The position numbers and the translations under genes are program-made. Below are positions 36,334-48,328 of a stretch of DNA of 64,000 bases, piece by piece (within the stretch, counting starts at the first letter, position 1; each line of letters starts with the position of its first letter). Source of the stretch: Hevea brasiliensis (taxonomy: Eukaryota; Streptophyta; Magnoliopsida; Malpighiales; Euphorbiaceae); contig NC_079497.1 of assembly GCF_030052815.1 (NCBI RefSeq), positions 16,940,258 through 17,004,257 on the forward strand, given 5' to 3'. The notes below the pieces were generated by a model. That model saw only the letters and a list, made by a program, of their open reading frames with translations. It did no database searches and had not been told where the DNA came from.

Positions 36334-37766
36334 TTAAGTACACATACCAGATCTAGGAGAGGATTTGATCAGAGACAAATATCAAGGAAAAGGACTTGTT
36401 TAATTAAATTAGAGCTAAATTATTGGTGTAATAAGAGTGATTAAAGCAAACCAAAATAGATAGACAAGAACAAAATTCACCAATTTTTTAAAGTGAGAGT
36501 TGAGAATCCTAACAATATCAAAATGGATATGAAATTGCTAAAAAACAAACGATGAAGCTGGCAACAGGGCACCATTGGGTTTGATGTGGATGGTCCATTC
36601 TTGGTGCTGTAAAGTTGCTACCTAACAAAATCAAAACCCTGAATCTGTGTACGTGAACCTTTAGCTCTTAGGTATAAAAATGGACGGTTCATTTGATCCT
36701 GTATAAAAGTACCTTAGTACTTGGCATGACATAGATAGATGCAGAGAACTTTGTCATTTTTTTTTATCTAATTAGTTCTTGGGGTAAACTTTAGATCAAT
36801 AATGCTATTTTGTTTTTGTCCAAATGCTAAGATTTCTCACCTACTCCCACACTACTCTAAATGCTCATGAAATGACCCTTCATAATCATGGGTACCTTCT
36901 TGAATCATTGCTCTTCGTTTCTTTACAGATAGCTAGAATAACAATATAGGTCAATCATTCATGGTTTTTTCCTGGTCATTGTCTTCAATAGTAGTTTTGG
37001 TTAATGGGAATAAAAATATCTTGGATTGATTTGAAAATTGAATTTGCACTTAGGAATCGGTGTAATTGATATGGTTAAAGAGGAGCTTTGCTTAATTGGA
37101 AGCAAAGAATCTCTTAAAGAAAAGAGCTGATATTGTCTACAAGGCAGGACAATCAACTCGAGAAAATGTACGATTAAATTTCATTCAGGTTCCTTCAATT
37201 TGGACAGTGTATTAGGCCATCTTTTACCTTTAATTTATAGTACAAAAATTTCTTAATATCAATTTGAGTATTAATAGAGTGCTCGTTAGTTTATAGTGTT
37301 ACAAAATTGATATGATATTTTCATTTTGACACCAAATGAATAAAATAAAGCATCTGTTCATTTATGTAAGACATTTCTCTCCCTCTTCTAGTTTTCTCTC
37401 TATTTTTCTCACCTTTTCTCTCCTCCTTGCCTAAATTTTTTTTACTACCCTCTCAAATCTATTATAAGTCATCTTTTCGGAAAAAGATTACCCAAGTTAT
37501 ACATGAAGCATTTTTCCCTAATAACCAATTGATATTGGATTTAACACACACCACTTCCATGTCCAGAACTAAATTTGACATAAATTTGTAGGACTGAACA
37601 TTAATAGGTAGTCGACATCAAAACTGAAATTGTCTTTGATACTATATTAATAAAATAGACTAATTCTTTATTGGCACCTTGTGGACAAAAGATTGCCCAA
37701 GTCACAAAAAATATTTTTCTTTGATGCTTAGCGAATGTAAGACTTAATAGATTCAGATTTTTAGAC

Positions 37767-37768
<2 letters not shown>

Positions 37769-37813
<45 letters not shown>
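37769..37813. repeat. (GA)n microsatellite
   Basis: About twenty-two GA units. Long GA tracts can bind plant BPC/GAGA-type factors, but no promoter was recognised nearby. Confidence 0.9.
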
Positions 37814-37814
<1 letters not shown>

Positions 37815-40800
37815 AGAATGGAGAAAGGGAAGCAGAGAGAAGTAAAATGAAAGAGAGGGATGGAAGAAATTATTTGTTTATTTTTTTCTCTTATGCCTGC
37901 TATACCAATATGCCAATATTGTAACTTAATTATAAATTGGTTATTTCAAATAGTAAGAGTTTTATTGTTACTGAAATTGTTGTGGAAGAATTTTATAATA
38001 CAAATTAGAGTTATGGATACTCTGAAATATTAATTAAATTGAGAGATAATAAAATTTTAAAAAAATGCACATTCAGGATATGGATTAATTTCATTTGTGT
38101 TTTTTTTTTTATAATTGGATTAATCCCATTAAATTGGTAATCCTATTTTTTTTTTCCAAGTGTTGGTAACCCCATTATTGAAAAATACTATAATATCCCT
38201 CTATTATATGCCATTATACCACTGGCCTATCATCCATTTTGTTGATTAAAAAAAAGAGGAGTACGGATCGTAGCAGGGTAATTTGCTGGGCCTTAGGGTC
38301 CATTCTTGAAGAAGAAAAATGATAAATTGTGTTGTTGGTTGAGATAGACGAGAGTCCGGTGAGAGTAGCCAATGGTCTACCTTTATGCGGCATTTTGCAA
38401 CGCACCGTTTTGTAATTTGTACAACGCGCACACTATGATGGGTTTCGCTTCTTTGGTCACGTTATCTCATCTCTTTTTCCTTTAATAGAAGATAAAAGAT
38501 GATTTCATTGAAGATGAGCAAGATTAATACCAGTGTTGTAGTAAGATACATTATGCTTTTTAAAAAAAAAAGATTTAATTTTTAAAAATTATAGTGGCGA
38601 ACATTTACAAAATTATAAGGGAGCCAAATATAAAATTATAAATATAATATATCCATATATGTATGGGAGCGCACATATTTATGTGAAATACATCAATTGT
38701 ATAATATATCATTTATATTAAACAAATGAATCAAAATTAAAAATAACATAACATTCTACTACGTATAAATATTATAAATTATATAAAAATAATGAATGAA
38801 AGTCTATTTTAATTATTTTTCTTATAAATATAATTAAGTGATTATCTTATTAATAAAATATCTACTAAACTAATAAATATTGTATATGTTTTAAATAAAA
38901 AATATTAAAGATAATGAAAAGAACAATTCTGAAATTAATACAAGTTAAAAATGAAAAAGATATTATAGTAAAATAATAATTTTAATAAATTAAAATATTT
39001 TTTAATATTTATTCACGAGTCCGAGAGCCTCACATCATATACTGCATATTTATACTCATGCTCAGTGTCGCTTCCCACTCTTTGGTACTATCAGGCTGTG
39101 AGTCCTTTTGTACTCACATACAGTATATAGAATGGAGATTTACTGGATCAAAACATATGCATTTCTGATACAATAAATTATATATATAAAAAAAAATTGA
39201 TAAAGTCAAAAACTGTAACTTTTGTTATAGGGTTTCAATATGGTTTTAGTTAGGGAATCTGCAAAACAGAGAAAATTCGATAAAAGGTCCACCAAGATTG
39301 GCCTCGATGAAGATCCTACGAAAATCAAGTTAGGGAAAGAGATTATTTCTAGTAATAAGAGAATAGAGAGAGAGTATGTAGAGAGAATAGAAGGAATAAG
39401 CCATACCTGGTCGGCGTGGTGATTATATACCATTGTTCTTCCAGTAAAGTTGTGTGGCATGTCATTGTCAATGTAAGTGGGGCAATTATGAGCCGGATAC
39501 ACGCATTTACTTTGTCAAGTAAGACTCTATGCGTGTGTTTTCTTGTAGTAGGGGTTATTATTATAAGTGGGTCCTAGTGAGAGTACATATTAAATATTAA
39601 TAGCATTGAGAGATGAAGTATATATTTTAACTAATAATTTTATATTTGTATCAATGGGGGAGCAGTTGGGACTCCCCCTTCCAACATAGTTTCACTCTTG
39701 ATAGAAAGCATTGTTTGAAGAGGGCACCTATAGGCTAATTATTAGATATATTGGGAGTACTAAAAAATAGTGCTTCCTTTTTCACAAAAAGTGAACCCTC
39801 TTTATGATATGAGAAGTGGATCCTACATGATTGTGAGAGATGATGCATGTACACCGAGTACACCTAATAATTTTTCGCACCTATAAATCCTAAAGAAATT
39901 AATGTAAGCAAGATCAATACAAACAGGGCCTGACAATGAAACTCATAAAAATAAATAAGAGGCCCGAAAAAACCAACCCAAAATAGAGTACAATACGTAA
40001 AACTAGAAAATCAATCCAAATTATAAGCCTAGCCCGTAGCACTGGAAACCCTAGGTACCAATTGTGAGAAACCAGATGCAGTGCCACCAGCCATGGGAAC
40101 CAAATCTTACTCTGTACAGGGCAAGATCAGAATAACAATTTTTAATAGTTGTAAAATTAAAATAGAGATATTCATATTTACTATTATACCTAGTGACGCA
40201 TGATCAAAATTACAAAATCCATCCCTCCCATGTTATATTGCTATTCCTAATTTTGGTTTTGTGCTTTTAAAACTGAAGTACAAAATCTTCACATGTCTAT
40301 GCGATTTATATTGTTGTCATTTCGTAAGAAAATTAATAATTTTTAATGAGCATCTTTAAAGTATTAGTTTTAAATTATAGAATTTGTCTCTTCCAAAAGG
40401 AGAGAGACTGAGAGAAAGAAAGAAATATTATAAGGTAATTCAAAAACATTTAGATTCAGCTGTATTTGAAGAAAACTGGGTTCAACCCTCTTTTCTCTGT
40501 ACTTTCCAGGGCTTCGATTCTCAATATGCTATTTCATTGTTTTCCCTTGTTCTTTTTCTTTTCCACTATTTCACTCCTTTTAACTTCCTTCCCTCCTCTT
40601 TTCAACAAAATATGTCTGATATCCCACCCACTGATGTAACCATCCAAAAGAACCTAGATATCATTAATATGGCCCAAAAACTTCATTGTAATTGTAACGC
40701 CCTCACTTTAGGTAGTCTGTACATTCTACTGTTTCGATGGTTAATGTCTAATCGGACAGTCAGAACGTCTGGAACTATATTTAAACTAGAGTGAGGAGAC

Positions 40801-41301
40801 ATAAATTAATTGAATAAAGATCAAGAAAAATTAAGGAAAAATAAAAGAAAAAAAATGCAAATAGGTTAAAGGAGCTGAGGTTCCCGCGATGGGTAACTCT
40901 ATTGGGAAGCGACTGTGGATACAGTTACTAACCCCAGGCTCATGAGGAACCCTGTGAGATAATTATTTGGGACTAAATTGAAGAATTAATGAAGATTAAT
41001 GACAATAGAAATGTAAAAAAAATGCAAGAAAATTTATTTAAATCGATAAAGGCAAATTATGACCCGATGAAGGGCATTTTGGTAATTTCACATGAAAAGG
41101 TGATTTTTGAATAAAATGTCAATTAAGTTAAGTGAAATTAATAAAATAAATTATGAAAGAATTTTTAATGAAAAATTTGAACGAAATAAGTGATGGAAAG
41201 AAGAAAAATAAAAGAAATAAGAATTTAAGTTTAATTATGACATAAGCATGAGGTATGAATGACATAATTAAAATTTTTAACCAATAGAAATTAGACAAAC
41301 A

Positions 41302-41310
41302 TATATAAAG
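41302..41310 (+). promoter_or_regulatory. LTR promoter TATA motif
   Basis: TATATAAAG, about 610 bp inside the LTR and followed by a pyrimidine-rich stretch. The related LTR at 60687 has TATAAAAG at 61313 in the same relative position. Conservation between the two copies supports it as the U3/R boundary signal. Confidence 0.5.
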
Positions 41311-42099
41311 AAGACAAAAGAAATTAAAAGACATAAAATTTGCTCATCTTCTTCCCTTGTTCCTTCTAGGCCAAACCACCATAGCCATCACCTCCACCAT
41401 TTTTCAAGCTTTCAAGCTTGATTTTCCCATGCTTTTCACCCTAAAACCTATACTTTTCTTTATTAAATCTTGATTCTACACCTTGGGGAAGCTATTGGCA
41501 GCTAAGAAAAAGGGGTAAATTGAAGTTCTAGCAAGTCAAAGTTTGGTCACAAGTGAGGTTAGTGCAAGACTTTCCCCACCTCTCTTCTTTAATCATGCTA
41601 AGCATGTTAAAAGGAGTTAAAATTATATGAAATTGAAAGAATATGATGAGTATTTGAAAGACCAAAATTTCGGCAGCCATGAGAGAAATTGGGGATTTAT
41701 GATTTTTTATTGAATTAACTTGCCTAGTAGTTTTCTTGATGAATTTGCATGTAGTAGAAGTTGAATTGCATGGTGTTGCATGAGTTGAGAATTTTGGTAG
41801 TTAGGGTTTTGACCCAAAATTTAGGGTTTTATGAATTAATGCCTAATTGACATTGTTGAGACCATTTATTGACTAATTGAAGTGCAATGAACGTGATTGA
41901 AGTTTGGTAGTTGGGAGGAATTAAAGATTGGAAGTACCATTTTTTGTGCAGGGAATTTTGGACCTTGAGTCCAGTGTGGATATGTGGCCATAAGTAGAGC
42001 CACATTGCTCCAATTGGTGTGAAGCCAATCGGAGATGAAACTTAAGACATAATGCCACATTTTTCGTGAAGAGACTCTACTCAGAAACTGAACTTAATA

Positions 42100-43230
42100 T
42101 GACCTAAAATTGACTTGAATCTGGGTAACCACCTGCTGGACTTGGAAAAATAACCATATGAACAGTAAATATTCAAATGGATATAACTCACTCTAGGAAG
42201 ATCAGAATGACTTGATTCTTAAATCAATGGAAAGGTTAGATTTAGCAGCACATTTTTCATGAGGAATATAAAGCCCAGTTCTGACTCTAACTCAACCAAT
42301 TTGCTAGAACAACTTAGGTCAACAATTCTGACTAGAACCTGAACCTGATATGAAATTCTAGACTTTGACTTACCCAACTAGTTTTGGAAAAAATGTCATA
42401 ACTCAGTCCACAAAACTACAAATTTAGTGATTCCAAAGCCAAAATCTCTATAAGACCTAGAAATATAATCTTGATGTTTTGACCAAAATCCAGAACCTAA
42501 TGGAACTTGGACAATTTGCTAGGACAAGTAAGTATTCCAAATTCTGAAATTGAACAACATAGCCGCTTGACCCCAAAATAATTTTTATATCATATCTCCC
42601 ACTAGAAAACTCCAATTGGGATGAGCCACATTGTTCTGGAAACTTAAGAAATAGGACTCTAACTTTGATTTAGGAACTTTCCTTAAATTTGGAGTGTAAA
42701 GACCTTAAAATAGGAATCAAATACACTGACCTGAACTTAAAATCCTGAAGGCACAGGGTTTAGGAGTCTAGGTCAGTTAATTGGCCATAACTTACCCTAC
42801 ATAACCTGAAAAATTATGATTCTTGAGCCTGAGTGACCCTAAGACATAGGGAAACAACTCATATGAGGACATTAGACCAAAAAAAGACTATAGCATGCCT
42901 AAAGGACTAGACAAAGTTTAACTCCAGAATCTGCCTAGTTTTAGAACTGTAATGAGTCAATGGACCAGTCTTAGAAAATTGGCCATAACTTGAATTCTAA
43001 AACTTCAAATTGAGTGATTCAAAAAGAGAAATCAAAGTTTGAATATAGAGGAACAACTTCCATGAAGGAAGTGTGGTCAAACAAACCCTACATCTTAGCT
43101 AAATTGTTAGGCAAAGATAGGGGATAGAATCTGAACCTAAAGAAAGGTTCAAGAAAATCATTTGATAATGATACATAAGTTACCTAAATGGTTTGCCAAA
43201 TACATAAATTATATGAAAGTGAGATTGGAA
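42100..43230 (+). repeat. Degenerate ~200-bp tandem repeats inside an LTR
   Basis: A marker motif resembling CCATAACTT(G/C)A...AAACTCC recurs at about 42181, 42395, 42592, 42785 and 42983, spaced 193-214 bp. Between markers each unit carries a block resembling GACATAGGGAAACAACTTCATGA and a block resembling CTGAACCTG. The same order appears, reversed, at 50400-50900 and 62500-63720. Confidence 0.7.
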
Positions 43231-43439
43231 CCTATTTTCCCATTACAAATGACATGAAATTGCTATAAAGCACTAATAGTGCATGTAGAGACTATATTTT
43301 GTCCGGGCATTTTAATAAAAATGATAAAAATAATAATATCAAATTTTGATTCTTGATATGGCAATGCAATTGTTAATTTTAAACCAGTTTTAATTCCAAT
43401 TATAAAATTTAATCCACCTTTAATTTTCTTTTAGGCCAA

Positions 43440-44240
43440 ATCAGATTTGAATTTGGATTTTAATTTTTAATTAACTTGTTTATTTATGTGTTTTTATCTT
43501 AATTTAATTTAAAAAAAAGAAAAGAAAAAGAAAAAAAATTCCTTTTGTGCCAATTTTAATCTTGACCATCAATTTTATAAAGATTTAATTTCAAACATCA
43601 GATTTAGAATTTTTAGAAGATTGAAGAAAAAGGAATAAAATTCTTGCTTTTAATCCATGTCTTTGATTCCAAATTTGATTTTCAACCATAACCTATAATT
43701 TTCTTAGGATTTAATTTCTATCCTTAGATGAAAAATTAGTTAAAGCATTTTAAACCTTTAAATCTTGACCCTTAATTTTTGTAAGAATTAATTGGGACCT
43801 TTACGATTAAAAGTGAAAATAACAAAATGGTACAAAGTGATCTTAGCCATTCATTCTTCTTAGGAGTTAAATTTGGACCATTAGATTAGGAGTTTGTTAA
43901 AGAAATAAAGACAAATTCAAGTACCATTAAATCCTAGCCCTAATTTTTTAGGAGATTTAATTTATACCATTAGATCAAGAATTAGTTAAAGTAAAAGAAA
44001 AGACAAATTTTGTACAATTTAATTTCAACAATTGATCCAATTTGTAAGGAAGAATTCTTGACCCTTGGATCAAAATAAATAAAACAAAATAGTTCTAATT
44101 TAATCTAAACCTTTAATCTTTTATCTCTTTAATTTTTGACCATTAGATTTAGAGTAAAGAAATAATAATAAAAATAAAAATTAATTGTGATACCTTTAAA
44201 TCTCATCCCTTCATTTGGTTTCTAAAATCCTCACCCTTAA
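43440..44240 (+). repeat. Degenerate tandem array, unit ~80-105 bp
   Basis: Units share a pattern like CTTGACCCTTAATTTT, then AGGATTTAATT, then ACCATTAGAT, then AATTAGTTAAAG and an A-rich tail ending TTTAAATC. At least seven units are recognisable. It lies upstream of the LTR TATA motif, that is, in the U3 portion. Confidence 0.65.
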
Positions 44241-44259
44241 TTTTAGGGTTTTATTTCCC

Positions 44260-44267
44260 TATAAATA
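44260..44267 (+). promoter_or_regulatory. LTR promoter TATA box
   Basis: TATAAATA in the context CCCTATAAATACCA, just downstream of the U3 tandem array and about 980 bp inside the 43284 LTR. Confidence 0.5.
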
Positions 44268-45002
44268 CCATCCTTAATTGTTCAGAAAAGGAGGGGGTGA
44301 ATAGTTTGAAGAGCAGCAAATAGGGAAAATGAAAAAGGGTTTTTAAAGCCAAGTTCCCAAAACGACATAGTCCTTCCCCACAAAAGCCACTACACTCAAC
44401 TCCCAAAATGACATCCATGCCCCCTGCTTTCCTCTTCACGCAAAACTAGTGACCCATGATTTCTCAAACTTGAATCATCCCTCTCTCAGATACGGTAGTG
44501 GAGCTCCCCCAAAACCCACAAATCTCTTCACTCATAACCCCTATTTCGAATCTTTGCACCACATAAAGGATTTGTATCGCCCTGTTTTCCTCATTCACGA
44601 CTTTGCTTCTGTCCATATCACCTGAATCAAATCAATAAATCGATCCCTCTATACTGGACGCAACATTGAATCTCTATCAGAGTTGTCATTCCGCTAACCA
44701 CTACTAGAGGCAGACGAAGCACTGGGGATTGTTTAAATTTCCACTTTTTTTCTTCCTACTTAGATTATTTCTTCTCTCCAGGTTTTAGGTGAAGATCAAA
44801 TCTATTTCCAATTTCGTTTCAGATTTTTTTTTTATTTAGGATTCACGTATGTTTATGGGTATTTTGTATTGTTGCATTGTTGCATTGTGATCATTGTGAT
44901 ATATGGATTTCCTAATCTATTCAAATTCTTTTGTTATTCCTGTTGATGAAAATAACATACGGTGGTTCCTTGTTGTTATGTTAAAATTAATACTTTGTGA
45001 TG

Positions 45003-46486
45003 TCCCAAAATATGTCCAGAAGGGGGGTGAATTGGACTTAAAACAATTTATTGGTTCTTGCTCAAAACCTTTGAAAAATTACAGCTTAATTTAACCTAAT
45101 TTTTCTACTGTGAAATATGTGTAATACTGCTCAAATAATTAATTGATATAAAGTTGGCTTATAAACATTCAGTATACTGATATAAAAGAATATATTGGTA
45201 CTCAGTAAAAATTTCATCAGATCTCAGCAGTTGATAGTAGATATAGCACAGCAAACAGAGCAGTAAATAAAATATATCAGTTGACAGTAGATATAGCAGT
45301 AAGTAAATTTCATCAGATCTCAGCAGATTCAATTAGTAAACAAATTATCTCAGTATACAGTAGAGTTAATATTAAACTGTATCAATTCTCAACTCAGCAA
45401 AAATAATTCAACTAGAAAATTAAAGTGCATAAATTTAAAGAGTAAGGTTTGAGAGAATTGAATACTGAATTTTTATAGTGGTTCGGCCTAACTAGCCTAC
45501 ATTCACTCTTTCAAAGATCCCACTTTAAGTCTTCACTTCACTATTCTTCTCTTTTAAAGGCAAGAGACAAAAGCCCTCTACAAATCTTCATACCAAAGCT
45601 TTTACAAGTAGCTTCACACTTCTTCCAAGTGTTATCCCAAACACTTTTCATAATCAAGCTTCAATAGGTGCTTGAATGACCTCTCATAAATACTAAGAAG
45701 GTGTTTAAAAGTCAATCTCACTCAATATAATAGAATCTATAAAGAAGAGATGAGTAAGTAAGCTAATGATGAGTAATAAAAACAATTTGAGCACTTTGAA
45801 TGAAATCTTTAATGATATTAAAAGGTTAGGAACAGTAAAGAGACTTTCATTAAGTGAAAAATGGCCAAGGGTAAGTGTATTTATAGCTTTGGATCATTTC
45901 TGACTATTTGAGAACTCATTTAAACATTACAATTTCAAATTTCAAGAAAATAGTCGTTATTTTATCATTTTTTGTGATGTTGTGCAAAGTTGAGTCAATT
46001 AGCAAACCAGTTAGCATACCAGAACTAATAGCAAACCAGAACCAATAGCAAATCAGTTAGCATACCAGGAAAGCTTTTTTGCATAACTTTGAAAACTTTA
46101 AAACTTTACACCAAACTATAATAAAATACTTTTAGGCCATTGATTCAAAAAACAAGTTTTGAAAACTTATGATAAGAACTTGAGGGATTAAAAATAAGTA
46201 TCATTGGCTTCTACTCCTCAAATCTTTTCACAAGCAATTCTAAAAGTTCAAACTTACTTCTATACTACATGTATCTTCAAATTTGATCTTCAATGCAGCC
46301 TTGGAAGGTAACCTTTTCTTTCTTCTTTATCTTTGATTCATCTTGTATTGTCTTTTAATGTCATCCTTTCTTTAAAATACAAGTTTATCATCAACTCCAT
46401 GAATATTTTTCTTTATCCTTAGAGAAACACAATACTTAAAACAAGGTTAGTTCAATTTTAGTTAAGTTTTATTATCATCAAAATCT
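45003..46486 (-). mobile_element. Copia-type (SIRE/Maximus-like) LTR nested in the TGTAGA LTR
   Basis: One edge carries AGAAGGGGGGTGAATTGGA and the other TTATTATCATCAAAATC. Paired GGGGGTGAATT and GATTTTGATGATAA edges are a well-known signature of SIRE-type copia LTRs, where the GATGATAA side is the 5' end, so this copy points to the minus strand. Length is ~1.5 kb. The interior has repeated CAGCAGTTGATAGTAGATAT-like blocks at about 45220-45310. Exact ends and target-site duplication were not resolved. Confidence 0.5.
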
Positions 46487-47399
46487 ATGCTCCTTAGAGC
46501 TCATGGGGTCAACACTTTGGTTGATTTTGGTCAGTTCTTGGGATTGATCCATGATGAACCTTATGCAAATGAATCTCTTGTGTTGTGGAAATGGATGCTA
46601 ATTTCCTATGTTCTACATTTTTTTTTCTTTTTCATATTGCTGCTTGGACAGGTGGTGAATGGTTTCATCATACTTGATAGGTCGACCACTAAGAATATTT
46701 GAAATAGAGTTATATAGTAAGTCTACTCTTATAAAGATTGTAGTAAATTAGGTTTCTTTTTGAAGTTTTTCTTTCATTCATTTATCTTTTGTTCATTTTT
46801 ATTTTTATTTTTATTTTTGCTTTTGATTTTTTTTTATAAAGATCGTATGTAAAATGTGATGTAGTTACAAATGTTTGATAGTTTGGGGTTGTGTTGATAA
46901 ATCATTGACACCAATGATTAGATGGTTAATATTCAATATGAGGTATTTTTTTTATATTTTTATGCGGATGTTGGTGAATGACCCATTATCTTCCTATAAT
47001 TCTTTCATGTGTAATTTATTCTTTGTTTTCAAAGGTTACATCCATTATAATCAATTCTGCTTCGTGATGAGATTTCAAGTGGTGTGGATCCATTTCGAGA
47101 AAGTTTCCTCACAAAGTTTCCTTTTGTTTTAAATTATTATTATTATTATTATCATTATTATTCTTTTTGTTGGTTGATAAAGATTTGATAGTTATTACTT
47201 GTGGGTTTAGTTAGCTTACTGCATTAACATCATCTACTATGGTTAAATTTAATTTCTGCTTTTATCATGCATAGGAGTTCACAGAATCATTGAATCATAA
47301 ATAAAAAGCTTTAATAGGATTTTTTCTTTTTGAAAAAAATTATTATTTGATTCAAATAATAATTCTTTCTATAAAAAGGTTTTTTTTTTTTCTTTTTTG
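46487..47399 (+). other. Remainder of the TGTAGA-family LTR
   Basis: Sequence between the nested copia-type LTR and the second tandem array, including an imperfect (ATT)n run near 47135-47162. Two open frames here, of 71 and 85 codons, have no recognisable domain. Confidence 0.45.
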
Positions 47400-48115
47400 T
47401 TAGTTAAAGGGATACCCTTAAACTACTTTAATGGGGAATACCCATTTTATTTGTTATTAACTATTAAAATCTATTTAAATCAAATAATTTTTTTTTATAT
47501 ATTAAAGGGATATCTGTACACTACTTAAATGGGGGATACCCCTTTAATTTGTTATTAATCATTAAAATTATTTAAATCAAATAAACTTTTATAAATTTTT
47601 TTTGGTGGTTAAAGGGATATCCTTAAACTACTTGAATGGGGAATGCCCCTTTAATTTGTTATTAATTATCAAAATTATTTAAATCAACTAAACTTTTTAT
47701 AAAATCTTTTAGTAGTTAAAGGGTACCCCTTAAACTATTTAAATGGGGGATACTTTTAATTTATTATTAATTTATCTGAGCTAAATAAATTTTTTGTTTT
47801 CTTTTAAGCTACTTAAACAGAGGGTACCCCTAATTTATTATTTGGGCCAAATAAACTTTTTTTCCTTAAACTACTTGAGTAGGGGATGCCCCTTAAATAG
47901 TTGTTAATTATTAAAATTTATTTAAATTAAATAATTTTTATATAGAAATTTTTTAGTAGTTAAAGGGATACCCATAAACTATTTGAATGGGGGATACCCC
48001 TTAAATTGTTGTTAATGATTAGAATTTATTTAATTGAAATATTTTCTTTAGTAGTTAAAGAGGACACCCCTTAAGCTACTTAAATAAGAATGTTTCTTAA
48101 ATTATTATTAATTTA
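47400..48115 (+). repeat. Tandem array of ~95-105-bp units with internal dyads
   Basis: About eight units. Each begins GTTAAAGGGATACCCTTAAACT, where TTAAAGGG/CCCTTAA is a near-palindrome, followed by TTAAATGGGGGATACCCC, a second near-palindrome, and an AT-rich tail with ATTTAAATCAAATAA. Unit starts are near 47405, 47504, 47608, 47712, 47957 and 48055. Units near 47800-47880 are shorter. Confidence 0.8.
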
Positions 48116-48328
48116 CTAAAATTGTTTGGACCATTTTTTTTAGTTAAAGCTTTACCTACAAACCTAAACCCACCCCAGGGTGCATGAGTCTAGGCCAGTG
48201 ATTTAGCTATAATGAATTCTACAAAACTTAAAAAATTGTAATAAAAATTTTTGAGTGACTATAAGACATAGGGTAACAACTTCTATGAAGAACCTTAGGC
48301 CTAAAAATGACTATAACATGACCAATTA

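Larger units (their letters stand above)
35494..40692. other. Intergenic DNA with microsatellites
   Basis: No gene with recognisable protein similarity was found. The stretch contains (AT)n, (AAT)n and (GA)n runs, listed separately. A stretch at 39000-39560 is less AT-rich and has complementary open frames under 100 codons, but no domain was recognised; it may be part of an unidentified LTR. An open frame from 40384 crosses into the LTR at 40693 and is not considered real. Confidence 0.5.
43284..48165 (+). mobile_element. LTR of the TGTAGA family inserted in the 40693 LTR
   Basis: It starts TGTAGAGACTATATTTTGTC, nearly identical to the start of the 5863 LTR. The ~200-bp repeat of the host LTR stops at 43283 and resumes at about 48165, which fixes the insertion broadly. 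The right terminus is not exact and no target-site duplication could be paired. It contains two internal arrays (43440-44240 and 47400-48115), a TATA motif at 44260 and a nested copia-type LTR. Without the nested insertion it is about 3.4 kb. No coding region was seen. Confidence 0.6.

Noticed and set aside
40384..40794. Open frame of 136 codons on plus
   Set aside because: It crosses the LTR start at 40693 without a junction motif, so its C-terminal third is LTR sequence. No family resemblance was found for the rest.
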